From Thalassia testudinum (lineage: Eukaryota > Streptophyta > Magnoliopsida > Alismatales > Hydrocharitaceae), in the NCBI GenBank assembly GCA_037157565.1, contig JAZHRO010000054.1:15731501-15795500 (forward strand): DNA of 64,000 bases, read 5' to 3'. The position numbers and the translations under genes were made by a program. The first letter of the stretch is position 1, and each line of letters starts with the position of its first letter. Below, piece by piece: positions 24,426 through 35,889 of the stretch. The notes below the pieces were generated by a model. It made no database searches. It was given only the letters and a program-made list of their open reading frames with translations, and was not told the origin of the DNA.

Positions 24426-25029
24426 CTCAAAGGATGGCGAATCAGCGAACCTGCGCACAGCCAACCCCCTCCCTCAGTACGGTCAGTCGTCAAGAAGGAA
24501 GAAGAAGGCGGAAACTCACCTTTCAGACGTCTGTATGATCTTACAGACGTCGACCTTGCCGTCTGGCTATCAATCCAGACGTCTGATTCTGGAAATTTTT
24601 CCAGAATCAGGGCCCTGCTCGGCCTCCGCTCGCGACGCCGCCCGCGTCGCGCCTCGCGCTCCTGCTGCTCAGACCGCAGCAGGTCCCTCTCCGCGTCGCT
24701 CTGCGCCCCCTGCGCCCTCCGCCAGCCGGCCAAGCCGCTCCGGCGAGCTCGCCCCCACGGCAGAGCTCCGCCCTCGCACGTCGCACCTCCGCGCTCACTG
24801 CGGCCGCCGCTGCCGCCCTCGCGTCCGCTCGCTCTCGCGCACAGGAAGGAGAAGAAGAAGAAGGCGGTGGAGACGGGAGGGGAGGCGCGCCCCTTTTAAC
24901 GCCGCGCGGAGAGGAGAGAGGAGGTGGCAGGCCGCCTCTTGCAGCCGCAGAGAGAAAAAGGGAGAAAAAGCGGTCTGCGCGCTTAAGCGCGCAGGCGACT
25001 CGCGTGTGTCGAAAATAACAGATTTCCCA

Positions 25030-25081
25030 AACGTCTTGTACGACATCTGAGCCACCTCCCAGACGTCTTAAAAGACGTCTG
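25030..25081. repeat. 12/20-bp spaced box array at the U3 end of solo LTR 3
   Basis: Box starts at 25030, 25042, 25062 and 25074 give steps of 12, 20 and 12. Two boxes are exact AGACGTCT; the others read AACGTC and GACATC, consistent with transitions. The array lies within 70 bp of the LTR terminus. Confidence 0.85.
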
Positions 25082-25632
25082 GGGCACACATTCGTTACAA
25101 CATGCCTTTCCAAAACCTGCACCTGCGTACAGTCGCCCGCAGGCACAACATCAGCCGACATTCCCTACGCTATGATAGGCATGGCGCAGGAAGATACGTA
25201 CCTGGCGATATACGTGCTTTCAGATGTCCGGCCTCAGCTCCGAATGTCCGGGTGCCCCTACAGTCGTCTGGACTTCGCTCCAGACGTCTGATACTAGAAA
25301 ACTTCCAGTATCGGAACCTCCTCGCAGCTCACTTCGCTCGCACCTCCACCTACGGTAGCAACTCCAACCACTGCAGGAGATTGAGCAGCTCCTCGCCAAC
25401 GTCCTCTCCTCTCCTACGAGCTCCTCCTTTAGCTCCACCGAGCTTTGCGATCATCTTCCTCCTCCCCCCACTCTCACTCCCTCGCACTCTCTCGCTCTTG
25501 CTCCTCCCTGCTCTCCGCTCGCTGGTGGATCTCCTTCCTTGCCGCGGTTGCAGCGGAGGCGGAGGGGAACGTGGCTGACAAGAGAAGGTGGAGGTGGCGG
25601 TGGCTGAGTGGTGTGAGGAGGAGAGGAGAGGA

Positions 25633-28384
25633 TGTTAAGACCCGTGCTGTTAAAGCCCTCTAAGACATCTGGGATTTGGGTCAGACGTCTGGACATCTTC
25701 CCAGAAGTCTGGAAATCAAAGTTTTCGTGTACTTCCTCGCGTCTGCGCGCGTGCTGCGCGCAGACAGTACGCAGCCGCATTTTCTTCTCTCTCCTCTTGT
25801 TGTTGAAACCCTAACCCGTGCCTACTTAAACCCCCCTCCTCTCCCTCGTTCACCTCACCCTTCTTCTCCCCAGCGAGAGCGGTAAGCGGCGAGTAGCGAG
25901 GAGCAAGCGTGAGTGGAGTGGAAGGAGAAGGGGAGCAGCGAGTGGAAGGGAGGTGAGCACGCACGTGAGCTCGCCAGAGAGCTCACAGCCAGTCGGGCGT
26001 GCTCAAGGAGGAGAGGTGCGCCAGGGGGGTTCTCCCCGACATTGCTGCAGCCAGAGCAGTAGGCGAGCAAGCGCGGCGCGGCCGCGCGCGGCATGAGAAG
26101 ATGAAGGCAACTTCTAGTTCTGGGATTTTCCCAAAATCAGACTTCTGGATTGACATCCGGACGACGCATACGACGTCTGGAGGAGGTTCCAGATGGCTGA
26201 GAGGTAAGTTCCGTGACGCACACCTTATTTGCGGATACGGCCATGCAGGCCATTCCGCCGAGGCACTGTTCCATGCCATTTTAAGGAGATTTTGTGTCAC
26301 TGCATGCAGGATTCGCTTTGGGAAGTCGCGGGACATGCCTTCCCACGCAGTTCAGACGTCTGGGCGAGGCACCAGATGGCGGAAAGCGTCTCTAGACGTC
26401 CGGAGAGGGGGTCGAACGTCTGGAATTAGGTCTAGACAGTTCAACAGAGTCCCTAGACGTCTGAGGAGTAGTGCAGAGTTGAGGTATGGTTCTGGACTTC
26501 TTTTAAGATGTCTGGAAGGTATTCCAGACGTTTAATATGAATCAGAATTACTGTTTTGACCTGTTTAGGGTTCGTTTGAGGTCCGATTTCCGCAATTAAG
26601 ATTTCGTTGTTCTCCATTTAAGTTTCTCTACTTGTTAGAATACCTCTATCCTATTCTAAGGGGTCTCTTGTGATCAATCCTTGTGATAGGACCTCGTTTC
26701 GTTGCGGATTTGAGGTTTGCTGAGGCACGTGGACCTGCCGATCAAGCCCCCATTACTCCTAGGTTTACTGGTAGAATGGCTTCCCCTAGTTTAATTATAA
26801 ACATAATGCATATCTGGAATGAATGTTAGATCCTAGTGTATGGCATGAATCCTAAAACTAGAAACACTGGAATAATTGTATGGAATGTATGAATTGCAGT
26901 TTTGGATGAGTAAATAGAATAATAACAATTGCATGTAAATGGATAACAGCTGCCTGTGAAATGTAAAGTACTGTTGTTAGCAACTGTTGCATGTAAATTC
27001 CTGTTGTTACAATCAAATACGAGCTGCCTGTATATGAATTGGAAATGGAAGATTGAATGTTGGAAACATGAGCTTCCTGCAAATAAACCTGGAATGTGAA
27101 TAGTAAAGTTACATGCTACATGTGTAGAACCTGAGAAATGAAAATAGAAATGATGAAACCTAGTATGGTTTGGCCTGAAAAACATGAGCATGAACCCTAC
27201 GAGGAATTAGGAGTAGAGCTCCTGGAAATAAATGGAATGGAATTGGAAATGTGAATGGGGAAGTGAGCTGGACCTTGAGTACAGAGTACCAAGGAGAGCG
27301 ACTGTCCCCCTGCTTGATGCAGAGAGGAGCTAGCCACCCTAGGGTTGGAACTCGGGGTTAGGATTGGCCACTTTGTACAGACTTTTTGGCCCTCACGTAC
27401 ACAGTACCGGGGAGAGCTACTAGTGTAGGGAGAGAGCTAGCCACCCCATGGGGCCCGAGGTTCAGCTAACCGCCTTACACCGACTTGTTAGGCCCATTGG
27501 GCAAACCAGGGTAGTCAGGCGAGGGTGCACGGACTGTGGAGGGGCGAGACCCCTGTTTGGTTCTTAGGGGCTGGACCCATGTTACTGAGAGGGCTATGCC
27601 CTATACTGGTTTCGTGCTGTGCTTTGGGCACACCCGTTAGCGGAAACGACAGACCGCGTGCCAGTGCGGGGTAGCTACCCGTGCGTTTATCGCACGTGCC
27701 ATAGTCACCGTTACATCGGTCTGTGACCTTGGGGTGGTTGACTGAGTGTAGGACCACCACGGGGGACTCTCCCGGCCAAGGGAGCACCATGTGCTACTTC
27801 TACTCTTTGGAAAAGACTGCAATCAAGATCGTTCCTACAAGGAACATTCGAGATCAAGAAAGAGGCCTGATAAATAAACCAAGTGATGAAAGAAAGAATA
27901 ATTAGTTAAAGAAAGAAAGAAATTGAAAACAACAGTTACCCGTCCACCTTTACTGTTTTAGTTAGCTGGTTGCTACTCTACTCAGCGTTCGCTGACGTTT
28001 CATACTCATAACCTTTTTCAGGTCCAGGTGTTGAGCAGCCGGAGCCTGTAGCTGCAGAGGGTGCTGGGCCCAGTAGAGCCCAGTAGTTGTAGTTTTCTGT
28101 TGTACTCCATTTCCTATTGTAGTGAGTAGTTGTTACACTTCTGTACTCTTTTATTGTGAACTTTATATTCCTATACCTATTTAATTTTCTACTGTTGTGG
28201 TGGTGCGTAATGTAGTAGTTTACTTCTTTACTGCTGTACTTTTGTTATTGTTAGTTGCTTGCATGGTGAATGTGGTTTATTTTACTGCTTTTTGGTTACT
28301 TCCTCGTTGGATGACTGGATCTTGGGATCAAATGAGTCGGTCCGATCTCGTGTCCTGTAGGGATTCGGGAACCGGGTCGTAACA
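25633..28384 (+). mobile_element. Solo LTR 4, inverted relative to LTRs 1-3
   Basis: TGTTAAGACCCG to ACCGGGTCGTAACA, 2752 bp, with exact TSD GAGGA (25628-25632 and 28385-28389). CCTACTTAAACC at 25821-25832 is the probable TATA region on the plus strand. It lies in the third segment of solo LTR 1 in opposite orientation. The GC-rich leader block (25860-26100) and the long conserved block (27280-27850) mirror those of LTR 3. There are no coding domains. Confidence 0.9.
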
Positions 28385-28598
28385 GAGGAGAAGGGAGGGG
28401 GTTTATATAGGAGAAGGGTTAGGGTTTGGGGGGTGAAGAAGAGAGAGAAGGAGTGGCCTCTCCATATCACCCGTGCGCAAATCGTAAAGCGCAGTACGAA
28501 AAACTCACTTTCAGATGTCTGGAAACGTGTCCAAACGTCTGACTGAAACTCCAGACATCCTAAATGGCTGAAACTGTAACGATCATTACATAGGATAA

Positions 28599-31289
28599 TG
28601 TTATGAACGTGCGCCCCAGACGTCTTTTAAGACGTCTGGGAGGTGGCCCAGATGTCTGACCAGACGTCTGGAATCACCTCCAGACGTCGGACAAGACGTC
28701 TGGGATCATTTCCATACATCTGGAAATCGATTATTTTGGCACGCTTCTTTCGTCTGCGCGCCTGAGCGCGCAGACCTGCAGAAATTCCCTCTCCCTCCTG
28801 CGCCCTCTGTCGCGCTCTCTCTCTCTTCCTCGCGCGGCCTTAAAAGGCCACGCCCTCTCCCTCACTCCCGACACCTCCATCTCCTTCCTTTTCTCCTTCC
28901 AGCCAGTGCGCGAGAGCGAGCACGAGGGTGAGCGGCGGCGGTGACAGCCGCGGCGGGTGCGGGAGGAGGTGCTGCGTGGGGGAGGAGGCGTCGGCCGTGA
29001 GGGCTTGAGCCTGCCGAGGCAGCGGGAGCCGGCCGGCGGGGGGCAGCAGGCACGGAGTGGTGCGGGAGGCCTGCTGCAGCTCGAGCAGTAAGCGGAGCAC
29101 TCGCGGCGCGGCCGGGCGTCGCAAGCGGAGGGCGAGTCGTGCCCTGGTTCTGGAAACTTTTCCAGAATCAGACGTCCGGGCTTATAGCCAAACGGCGGGG
29201 AAGACGTCTGGAAGACTTTACAGACGTCTGAAAGGTGAGTTTTTTCGTCTTCCTTCCTTCCTTTCGACTGACCGTACTAAGAGAGAGAGGAAATGGGTAC
29301 GCGCAGGGTCGGAGATTGGCATCCAACGCGAATCAGACGTCTGTCTATAGTACCAGACGACGAGAGCGAGATCCAGACGTCCTGGGTGACCATCGGACGT
29401 CTGGGAACTAGGCCAGACGCCCCCGCAGGCTTCTGGACGTCTGAGAGCCCACGCAGAGCGAGGTAATTCCCTGATCCACTTTTTAAGACGTCTGGAAGAA
29501 GTTCCAGACGTCTGATTTTGTACTGTTTCATCGTTTTCAGCCCGTTTAGGGCCCGTTCGGGTTCCGTTTTCCGCTTTTCGAGTTGCATTCTTGACGGAAT
29601 TACATCCTCTACCCGTCTACAGTAGCTGTATGCTGTTTTGAGAAATTCCTTGTGTTTGATCCTTGTGATAGGACCTCGTTCCGTTGCAGTCTCGGGGGTT
29701 GCGAAGGCACGTGGGATTCCCGACCACGCCCCCAGTTCACCTGTTGTAACCGGTAGAGTGGCTTTAAGTATAATCTGTTAAATTATGAAACCATAAATAG
29801 AACCTAGGACTTTGCATAAATCCTAGGAATGAGAAATAGATTGAATGGTAGATCCTAGGGTGTTGCATGAATCCTAGCGCTGGAAAACTAGATTGTATGA
29901 TAGATCCTAGGATATGACATGAATCCTAGGACGGGAAAACTAGTGAAATGTATGGATACTGCAGTCTTGGAAAATGTGGAAAGGAAACAATAGCTGCCTG
30001 TGAATTGAATTAACAACTGCCTGTTATGAATAAATGATTGAGAATATGGATTGTAAGAACGTGAAACTGGAAAGTGAAACCTGGATGTTCTGAGTTAAAA
30101 GAGCTGGAACCCTACGGGGAATTAGGAGTAGAACTCCTGGAAAGTGAATGGAATAGAATTGGGGAAGTGAGCTGGCCCTTGAGTACGGAGTACCAAGGAG
30201 AGCGACTGTCCCCTTGTTTAGTGCAGAGCGGAGCCAGCTGCCCCAGGGACCCGGGGTTAGGACTGGCCACTCTGTACCGACTTGCTGGCCCTCGTGTACG
30301 TAGTACCGAGGAGAGCTACTAGTGTAGGGAGGTACTAGCTACCCCACGGGCCCCGAGGTTCTGCTAGCCTCCTACACAGACTTGTTAGGCCTGCTGGGGC
30401 AAACCAGGGTAGTCAGGCGAGGGTGCGTGGACTGTGGAGGGGCAAGGCCCCTGTTTGGTTACTGTGGAGGGGTTGGACCCCTGTTACTGAGAGGGCTCTG
30501 CCCTGTACTGGTTCCGTGCTGTGCTTTGGGCGCACCCGTTAACGGAAACAACTGACCGCGTGCCAGTGCTGGTTAGCTACCCGTGCATTTACCGCGCGTG
30601 CCGTAGTCACCGTTACGTCTGTCAGTGACCTTGGGGTGGTTGACTGAGAGTAGGATCACCACGGGGGACTCTCCCGGCCAGGAGAGCACCACGTGCTACT
30701 TCTACTGTTCGGAAAAAACTGCAATCAAGATCGTTCCCACGAGGAACATTCAAGATCAAGTGAAGGATCTGAGAAATAGATAAATTGTGAAACAATAGAA
30801 AGACGTAAATAAAGGAAGAAGGAAAATTAAAACAGCTACTGTACACTTTACCGTTTCTTTAGTTTAGCTGCCACTCTACTCAGCGTTTTACTGACGTGTT
30901 ACACTCGTTACCTTTCAGGACCAGGTGTTGAGTAGCCAGGGTCAGCGGCTGCAGAGGACGCTGAGCCGAATAGGGTCCAGTAGAGTTACGACTGTTCTCT
31001 TGTACCTCTTTTTGGTTCCATTGTAGTGAGTAGTTCTTATTTCCACTGTACTTTTCTTTACCTACAGTTCATATTATGTTATGAATGTTGTTCTACTGTT
31101 GTGGTGGTACATACTGTAGTAGTTTCTTTTCTTACTGCTGTATTTTCTTATTGTTAGTTATATTTATGTTGAATGTGGTTTATTTTACTGTTCTTTTTGT
31201 TACTTCTTCGTTGGACGACCAGGTCTTGGATTTAGTCGAGTCGATCCGGTTCTCGTGTCTCGTAGGGACTCGGAAATCGGGTCGTTATA
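28599..31289 (+). mobile_element. Solo LTR 5, next to the end of solo LTR 1
   Basis: TGTTATGAACG to GGGTCGTTATA, 2691 bp, with exact TSD GATAA (28594-28598 and 31290-31294). The last dinucleotide is TA rather than CA, probably a later transition. It inserted 8 bp beyond the end of solo LTR 1, so its TSD overlaps the TSD of LTR 1 by two bases. TTAAAAGG at 28840-28847 is the TATA candidate. Its U3 holds the most regular box array in the window. Confidence 0.9.
28619..28722. repeat. Best-preserved 12/20-bp ACGTC box array
   Basis: Seven boxes start at 28619, 28631, 28651, 28663, 28683, 28695 and 28715: steps 12, 20, 12, 20, 12, 20 without exception, a 32-bp super-period. The core is AGACGTCT; variants read GATGTC and TACATC. 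After 20-bp steps the bases before the box are CCA; after 12-bp steps they are AA or CA. The array lies about 120 bp upstream of the TATA candidate, as expected for a U3 enhancer. ACGT-core palindromes are known bZIP targets; binding here is inference. Confidence 0.9.
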
Positions 31290-31294
31290 GATAA

Positions 31295-32948
31295 CGTCTA
31301 GGTAAGGGACCAAGGGGTCCTAGTTGTGATACTATTAGGATGTGGTCATAACGCACGAGTAATGCTAAGTCGAAGAGAGTTTGTTCAACCCAAGTTATAT
31401 GTGAATACTAAGTTAACGAATCATGTTATAGTATACACCAAGTAAAGCCTAGAATTGGAGACAAAAGGTTCTAAGCACCCTAGAAAGACAGAAGGTTGAA
31501 TGGAGTAAACATATGATCGAATGATTAGCGATAGATAATATATTAAAGAGGGTCCTTAGTAGAGAATAGATGACCAAGGATGGAACAATATAGCAATCAA
31601 ATCATATGGAAGAAAAGTGAGATCAAAGGATAGGAAATCAAATTAGGCATTGAAAATAAAGGAATAGAAAATAATGAGATAAACCAATGGGATGTGGAAA
31701 TTAACAATAAATAAGTAATGGACTAAATAAAATAAATAGTTAAGTTGATTCCTATATAATTTTCTAGTTCCGTGTGAAGCAATTGATAGCGCTCCCCAAA
31801 CCCCCCACCCCCCCCCCCCCCCCCCCCGATTCTACTTAGCTAATTAATAGGGAACACGAGAAAGTTCCACATAAAAGTTGTACTCGATTCCGATGAATTT
31901 CTAATCTGTATCATTTATGCATTTGTTATGTCCAGAGTTGCTAATATAACTTAGATTATAGGCTATAAAGCTAGATTATTTGCGACCTTGTTAGAGGGTC
32001 ATGAGAAAAAAACTTATTTCATAATTTATAGTTTGCTTCAGTTGGATTAAGGAAGCTAATTGATCATTTGAGATAATAATTTAATCAACTTCTATTTGTT
32101 TACTCTAATTTCTCCACAAGATTTCGTAATGTAGTTCTACTTTAAAAATCTTCTGCCATTGTCCCTGAGTCGTGACCACCTCTCTCCCTTTTTGCCTCCT
32201 TCCTTCTTCTTGACCATCCTTTCATGTCCTCCCTCCTCTGTAGGCTCTATCCCACCCTCCTTCCTCTTCTCCTCTTCCCCTTCCTTTCTGCAAACTCCAA
32301 AACCAATCACATGGGGCAATGGGATCATCGGAGATTTCATCATCAACTCCACCTTGAAGGTATCCATCCCACAAGGTAAAGATCATTCAACCTTGCAATC
32401 CAAATCTTGAGGTGAATCAATGATGCTCAAGTTTCCACCCATGTCACCACCACGCTTAAAGAGAAGACAACAAGCAAAGGGGCCACGAAGATGGGATTTA
32501 GGTTATATTTTGGTTACATGCCATATTTTGTAAGTTACATAACTAGTCACATGTTGATGATCATTGTGATGGAACTTGACTAAAGGAGCATTTTCAATTA
32601 GTCATGTTACTTTATAAGGGATTCAATGTAAATATGAAGTCTATAAGGATAGATTTGTAATTGTAAAAGTTATAGGGCACGTGTAAAAATCCCAAAATGA
32701 AAAGACTCCAAATCCTCTTGTAGGTGCTTCTATAGCAGAATAGGTTGAAAGAGCTAGGATGAAAAAACTCTCCGTATAGATTCATAATGGTGAATTAGGG
32801 ATTCCATAGATAATTCATTCTCTAACATTTGCTCAAGACATTGCACAATTATCCAAATAATTTTCATTTTATGTTCCCCGTTAGGGAAGACCTTGCCACT
32901 AAACATTCCAAACTCATGCATGACTATCCAATATCTAATACTCAAAAG
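31295..32948. other. Non-coding, AT-rich, with a C homopolymer
   Basis: No gene is recognised. A run of about 20 C's lies at 31808-31827, preceded by C-rich sequence. A short pyrimidine-rich stretch occurs at 32180-32290. The remainder may be old TE flank; the first bases (AACGTCTAGG) resemble the box-bearing LTR sequence. Confidence 0.5.
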
Positions 32949-34614
32949 AGATTTTTACATCGATATCCCTATAAACATTTCCAATTTCATCCATACCTCG
33001 ATAAATCTGATTATGTATCTATACTCTTATAAACTTATGTTGTTACTCATATATACCCTTCCATTAGATATTAATGATAGACGAGTCTGACTATGTTTAT
33101 TATGTAACAACTCACCATAGTCAACCACAAAAAATTCAAACCTTCCCCTCCTTCCCTCACATGCGTATAGGAGAGAAAGCTATTGTCTTCGCAACCTCTC
33201 CATTAGCTCCCCTTGCTCCCTCAATAATCTCCATGGTAGAGAGAGGAGGCAACGCACTCAACTAGAGAGATGTGGATGATGACTTGGGGGAGGAAGGGGG
33301 TAACAGCTAGGGGGTGAGAGTATGGCAAGACAATGACAAGCAAGGAGATTGGAGTTAGGGAGCGGTAGGGGAAGAGGAAGGGGGAAGGGCAACTATAGAG
33401 GGAAGGAGGAGGGACGAGGGGGTGGGAAGCGATGTTGGTAGTGAAAGGGGAGGAGGGGCAGCTAGGAACAAAAGGAAGGGGGAGTGGCAGCTAAAGAGGA
33501 GGAAGGAGGGGAAGCAGCCATAGGGGAGGAGGAAGAAGGGGCGACTAAGGAGGGAAGGAGGAGGGGGTGTGGTAGGTAAGGAGGAGGAAGCAGGGTATGG
33601 CAACAAGGGAGGAGAGGCAATTGGGGAGGTAAGGAGGTGCTAGAAGGAGGAGGGACCAAGGGATGGGAGGTGGCAATAGCAAGGGAGGAGGAAGGAGGAG
33701 GGTCGACAAAGAGGAAAGGAAGGGAGGTGGTAGCTAGAGAGGAAGGAGCGAGGACAACTGCAAGGGAGGAGGAAGGAGGAGGGGTGACTAGGGAGGCAAG
33801 TGATGACTAAGGAGGAGGAAATCAAGATTGGGGAACAACAAAGGGGGAAAGAGGAGGGGCAACTGGAGAGGAAAGGATGAGGGGGAGGAGGGGCCTTTGA
33901 GTGGATGCAGGAGAAGGGAAGACCTCCAGCAAGATCTTGACACCACCACCATGGCCTCCAACAAGGAGCTACAATCTAAGCTCGAGGATAAAGAGGAAAG
34001 AGGAGGGAAAGAAAAAAGAAAAAAGTGTATGAAAGTATTGATATAATTTTCTACCTTACAGCATTAAAGGGAGTAGCAATTAGGGAATATTCTCTCAAAT
34101 CTACAAGAGAAACAATTTGGTCCCCATTTGTAAGATGTTTAAATCTTAAACTTTATTTCAAGTAAAGTTTAAGAAGTAAGGTTTGAGAGTGATAAGATAA
34201 GTGGTGATTTAGTGGAGGGTAGATGTGATAATTGAATTGATGCATTCTTATTACTTTTTATTGTTATTTGTAGTTGAAGAAAATTAATGTAGGTAGACAT
34301 GATAAATGAATAAATATGTTGTATTTTTTATTTTATTTGTATTAGGAGGGAGTTAGTAAAGGAGATGTGATGGGTGAATTGATAGTATGAGAGGTTGATG
34401 TGATAGCCACAAAGGGTTGTTACTGTTTATTTATTGAAGCATTTAGCCTTGTCACCTAGGATAATACCTAGGTTTAAAACTCAACCAAATTGGGCCTAGG
34501 GTTGTGACCATGTCTGATTAACAAATTTTTTAGAGGTATAGAAGTAATAACTGGATCTATAGAGGTACAAATGAAATTGGAAACATTTACAGGAGCATGG
34601 ATGTAAAAAATCCC
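32949..34614. mobile_element. Inverted-repeat element (Mutator-like?) with purine-rich interior
   Basis: About 90-100 bp at 32949-33045 recur in inverted orientation at 34527-34614: ATTTTTACATC, TTTCCAATTTCAT and TACCTC-type blocks occur in the same order on opposite strands. Long, diverged terminal inverted repeats of this composition fit non-autonomous Mutator-like elements. I found no clear 9-bp TSD and no transposase, so the class is tentative. The interior is mainly a degenerate GGAGGAAGG minisatellite. Confidence 0.55.
33245..34030. repeat. Degenerate purine-rich minisatellite
   Basis: Long stretches of GGAGGAGGAAGG with recurring GGGGCAACTA/GGGTGACTAGGGAGG blocks at irregular intervals of about 30-60 bp. 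Open frames on either strand are low-complexity (P/S/L-rich on minus) and are not considered genes. Confidence 0.75.
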
Positions 34615-35799
34615 TGCATAAGATTGCAGCCATGAGTTGAGAAAGCAAGTACAAAACTAACTCAATTGGAATCATGGTGAAGTTAACGGATAGGCCAACA
34701 ACCACGAGGACATTTGACAACTTCTATGTGTGAAGCCCAGTGACATGACTAAGAGAAAAGAAAGGCATGCAACAACGAAGTGAATGAATGAATGAATGGT
34801 ACAAAGAGCAACTTGTAAAACAAATTCATCAACAGCTGCTGAAATTCACATTGCTCGAATAAAACTTATTTGCAAGTTTAATAACAAATAGATAAACCAA
34901 AATATATACAGCATGCCATCAGCCAGATGCTTTTCATGGCCTCCCTCTGCCTATTGTCATGCCAATGAAGTAATGAGAAGCCAAAATTACACTCTTCAGT
35001 TCAATGACCTGGTTGGACCCACTTATCGATGCCTGTGTGAAATATTCTATTTGTTTCTTCGCTACTGCTCAATATAGTCATAATGACAAAAACATGTCCT
35101 TAGGTTCAGAGCATGACCTTTGGGAAACCATCTCGAACTCAAGTAAATGATGATATGTAGTATATGCAAATGAGATAATTTTAAGCAAGAAATCAATTTG
35201 CCTCATAGATAACAAGTTTTTGAGATAACTAACCAAACCACCATAAAGACCTATATTGTTTCTTCCAGTAATACAAGGTTCCTTTGAAAAAGGAGTAGGA
35301 AGCTCTAACAGCAGTTTGGATTTTTATGCTGCTTTCCTGTCTTGAAAAGGGTCTCAACTCTGGATTCTGCACTGCATTGCTTGCTAATCGACCCATGACA
35401 GACCATTCAATCAAAATTGATTCTAGTGGAAATCTCATTCATATGCATAGCGAGCAGGATGGTTTCTTTACGACTAAAAAAAATGCATCATAATGCACTT
35501 TAATTTGGCAGAAAGTAATGATGTTCACATATAATATGCATTAATGATTCAAGTTTTCACTTGAGTGACCCCTTTACTATTTCTATGATAACTAATATCC
35601 ATCAAAACCAAAGGATCCCAAGTATAAGCAAAGGCCTCTCTAACCACATGTTATAGCATGCACATTCTATTTAAAAAATTACAATAATTGCATAATGCCT
35701 ATCTTGTCAACGTGAACAATGGCATGATGGGAGAATTCCTATAAATGATTAGCGTGGGAAAATGCTCCAAGCCACCACCGAAAAAAAAAAAACAGAGAA
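34615..35799. other. Non-coding sequence before LINE C
   Basis: AT-rich sequence without a recognised gene. It has a short GAAT microsatellite at about 34781-34798 and A-rich runs at 35780-35811 near the inferred 5' end of LINE C. I see nothing else that can be supported. Confidence 0.5.
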
Positions 35800-35889
35800 G
35801 AAAAAAAAAGTTGACTGAGGGAGACTGCCACCAAACGCAGTGTGCGCGAGGGGGATGGAAGTTGGGGCTTGACTCTGGTCGTGGGGAGG

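Larger units (their letters stand above)
22464..25099 (-). mobile_element. Solo LTR 3, nested in solo LTR 1
   Basis: TGTAACGACCCGG to CATTCGTTACA, 2636 bp, with exact TSD ACATG (22459-22463 and 25100-25104). The termini form an 8-bp inverted repeat, TGTAACGA/TCGTTACA. GTTAAAAGG on the minus strand (about 24890-24898) is the TATA equivalent. It has well-kept AGACGTCT boxes at 24246-24430 and 25030-25080. It inserted into the 28-bp stretch of solo LTR 1 that follows solo LTR 2, so the two insertions lie 28 bp apart. Confidence 0.9.
14976..28590 (-). mobile_element. Solo LTR 1 (outermost), interrupted by three later insertions
   Basis: The element starts TGTTACAACCC at 14976 and ends CGATCATTACA at 28590. 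Flanks TAGGC (14971-14975) and TAGGA (28591-28595) form a 5-bp TSD with one mismatch. Removing the nested insertions at 16947-22435, 22464-25099 and 25633-28384, each with one TSD copy, leaves 2723 bp, matching the other family members (2636-2752 bp). CCTATATAAAC on the minus strand (28401-28411) places transcription on that strand. Both termini of one LTR without internal region indicate a solo LTR made by LTR-LTR recombination. The long first segment (14976-16946) carries the conserved U5-side blocks. The family resembles Ty3/gypsy Del/Tekay LTRs in ends and length; that lineage is an inference. Confidence 0.8.

Noticed and set aside
22464..25099. Reading the TGTAACGA/TCGTTACA ends as a DNA transposon with terminal inverted repeats
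   Set aside because: TG..CA ends, consistent 5-bp TSDs, a length of 2.6-2.8 kb, a TATA motif and a leader-like region fit an LTR better; short inverted LTR termini are normal.
24279..25161. Long open frames of 127-206 codons in both orientations
   Set aside because: They lie in the GC-rich leader-like block of solo LTR 3, are not conserved in the sister LTRs and contain only low-complexity R/A/S/P sequence.
28619..28722. Regular repeats with variable spacers resembling a CRISPR array
   Set aside because: The repeat is only 8 bp and palindromic, spacing alternates 12/20, the context is a plant LTR with TSDs, and there are no cas genes.
33355..33825. P/S/L-rich minus-strand frames
   Set aside because: Products of the purine-rich minisatellite, present in several frames at once.
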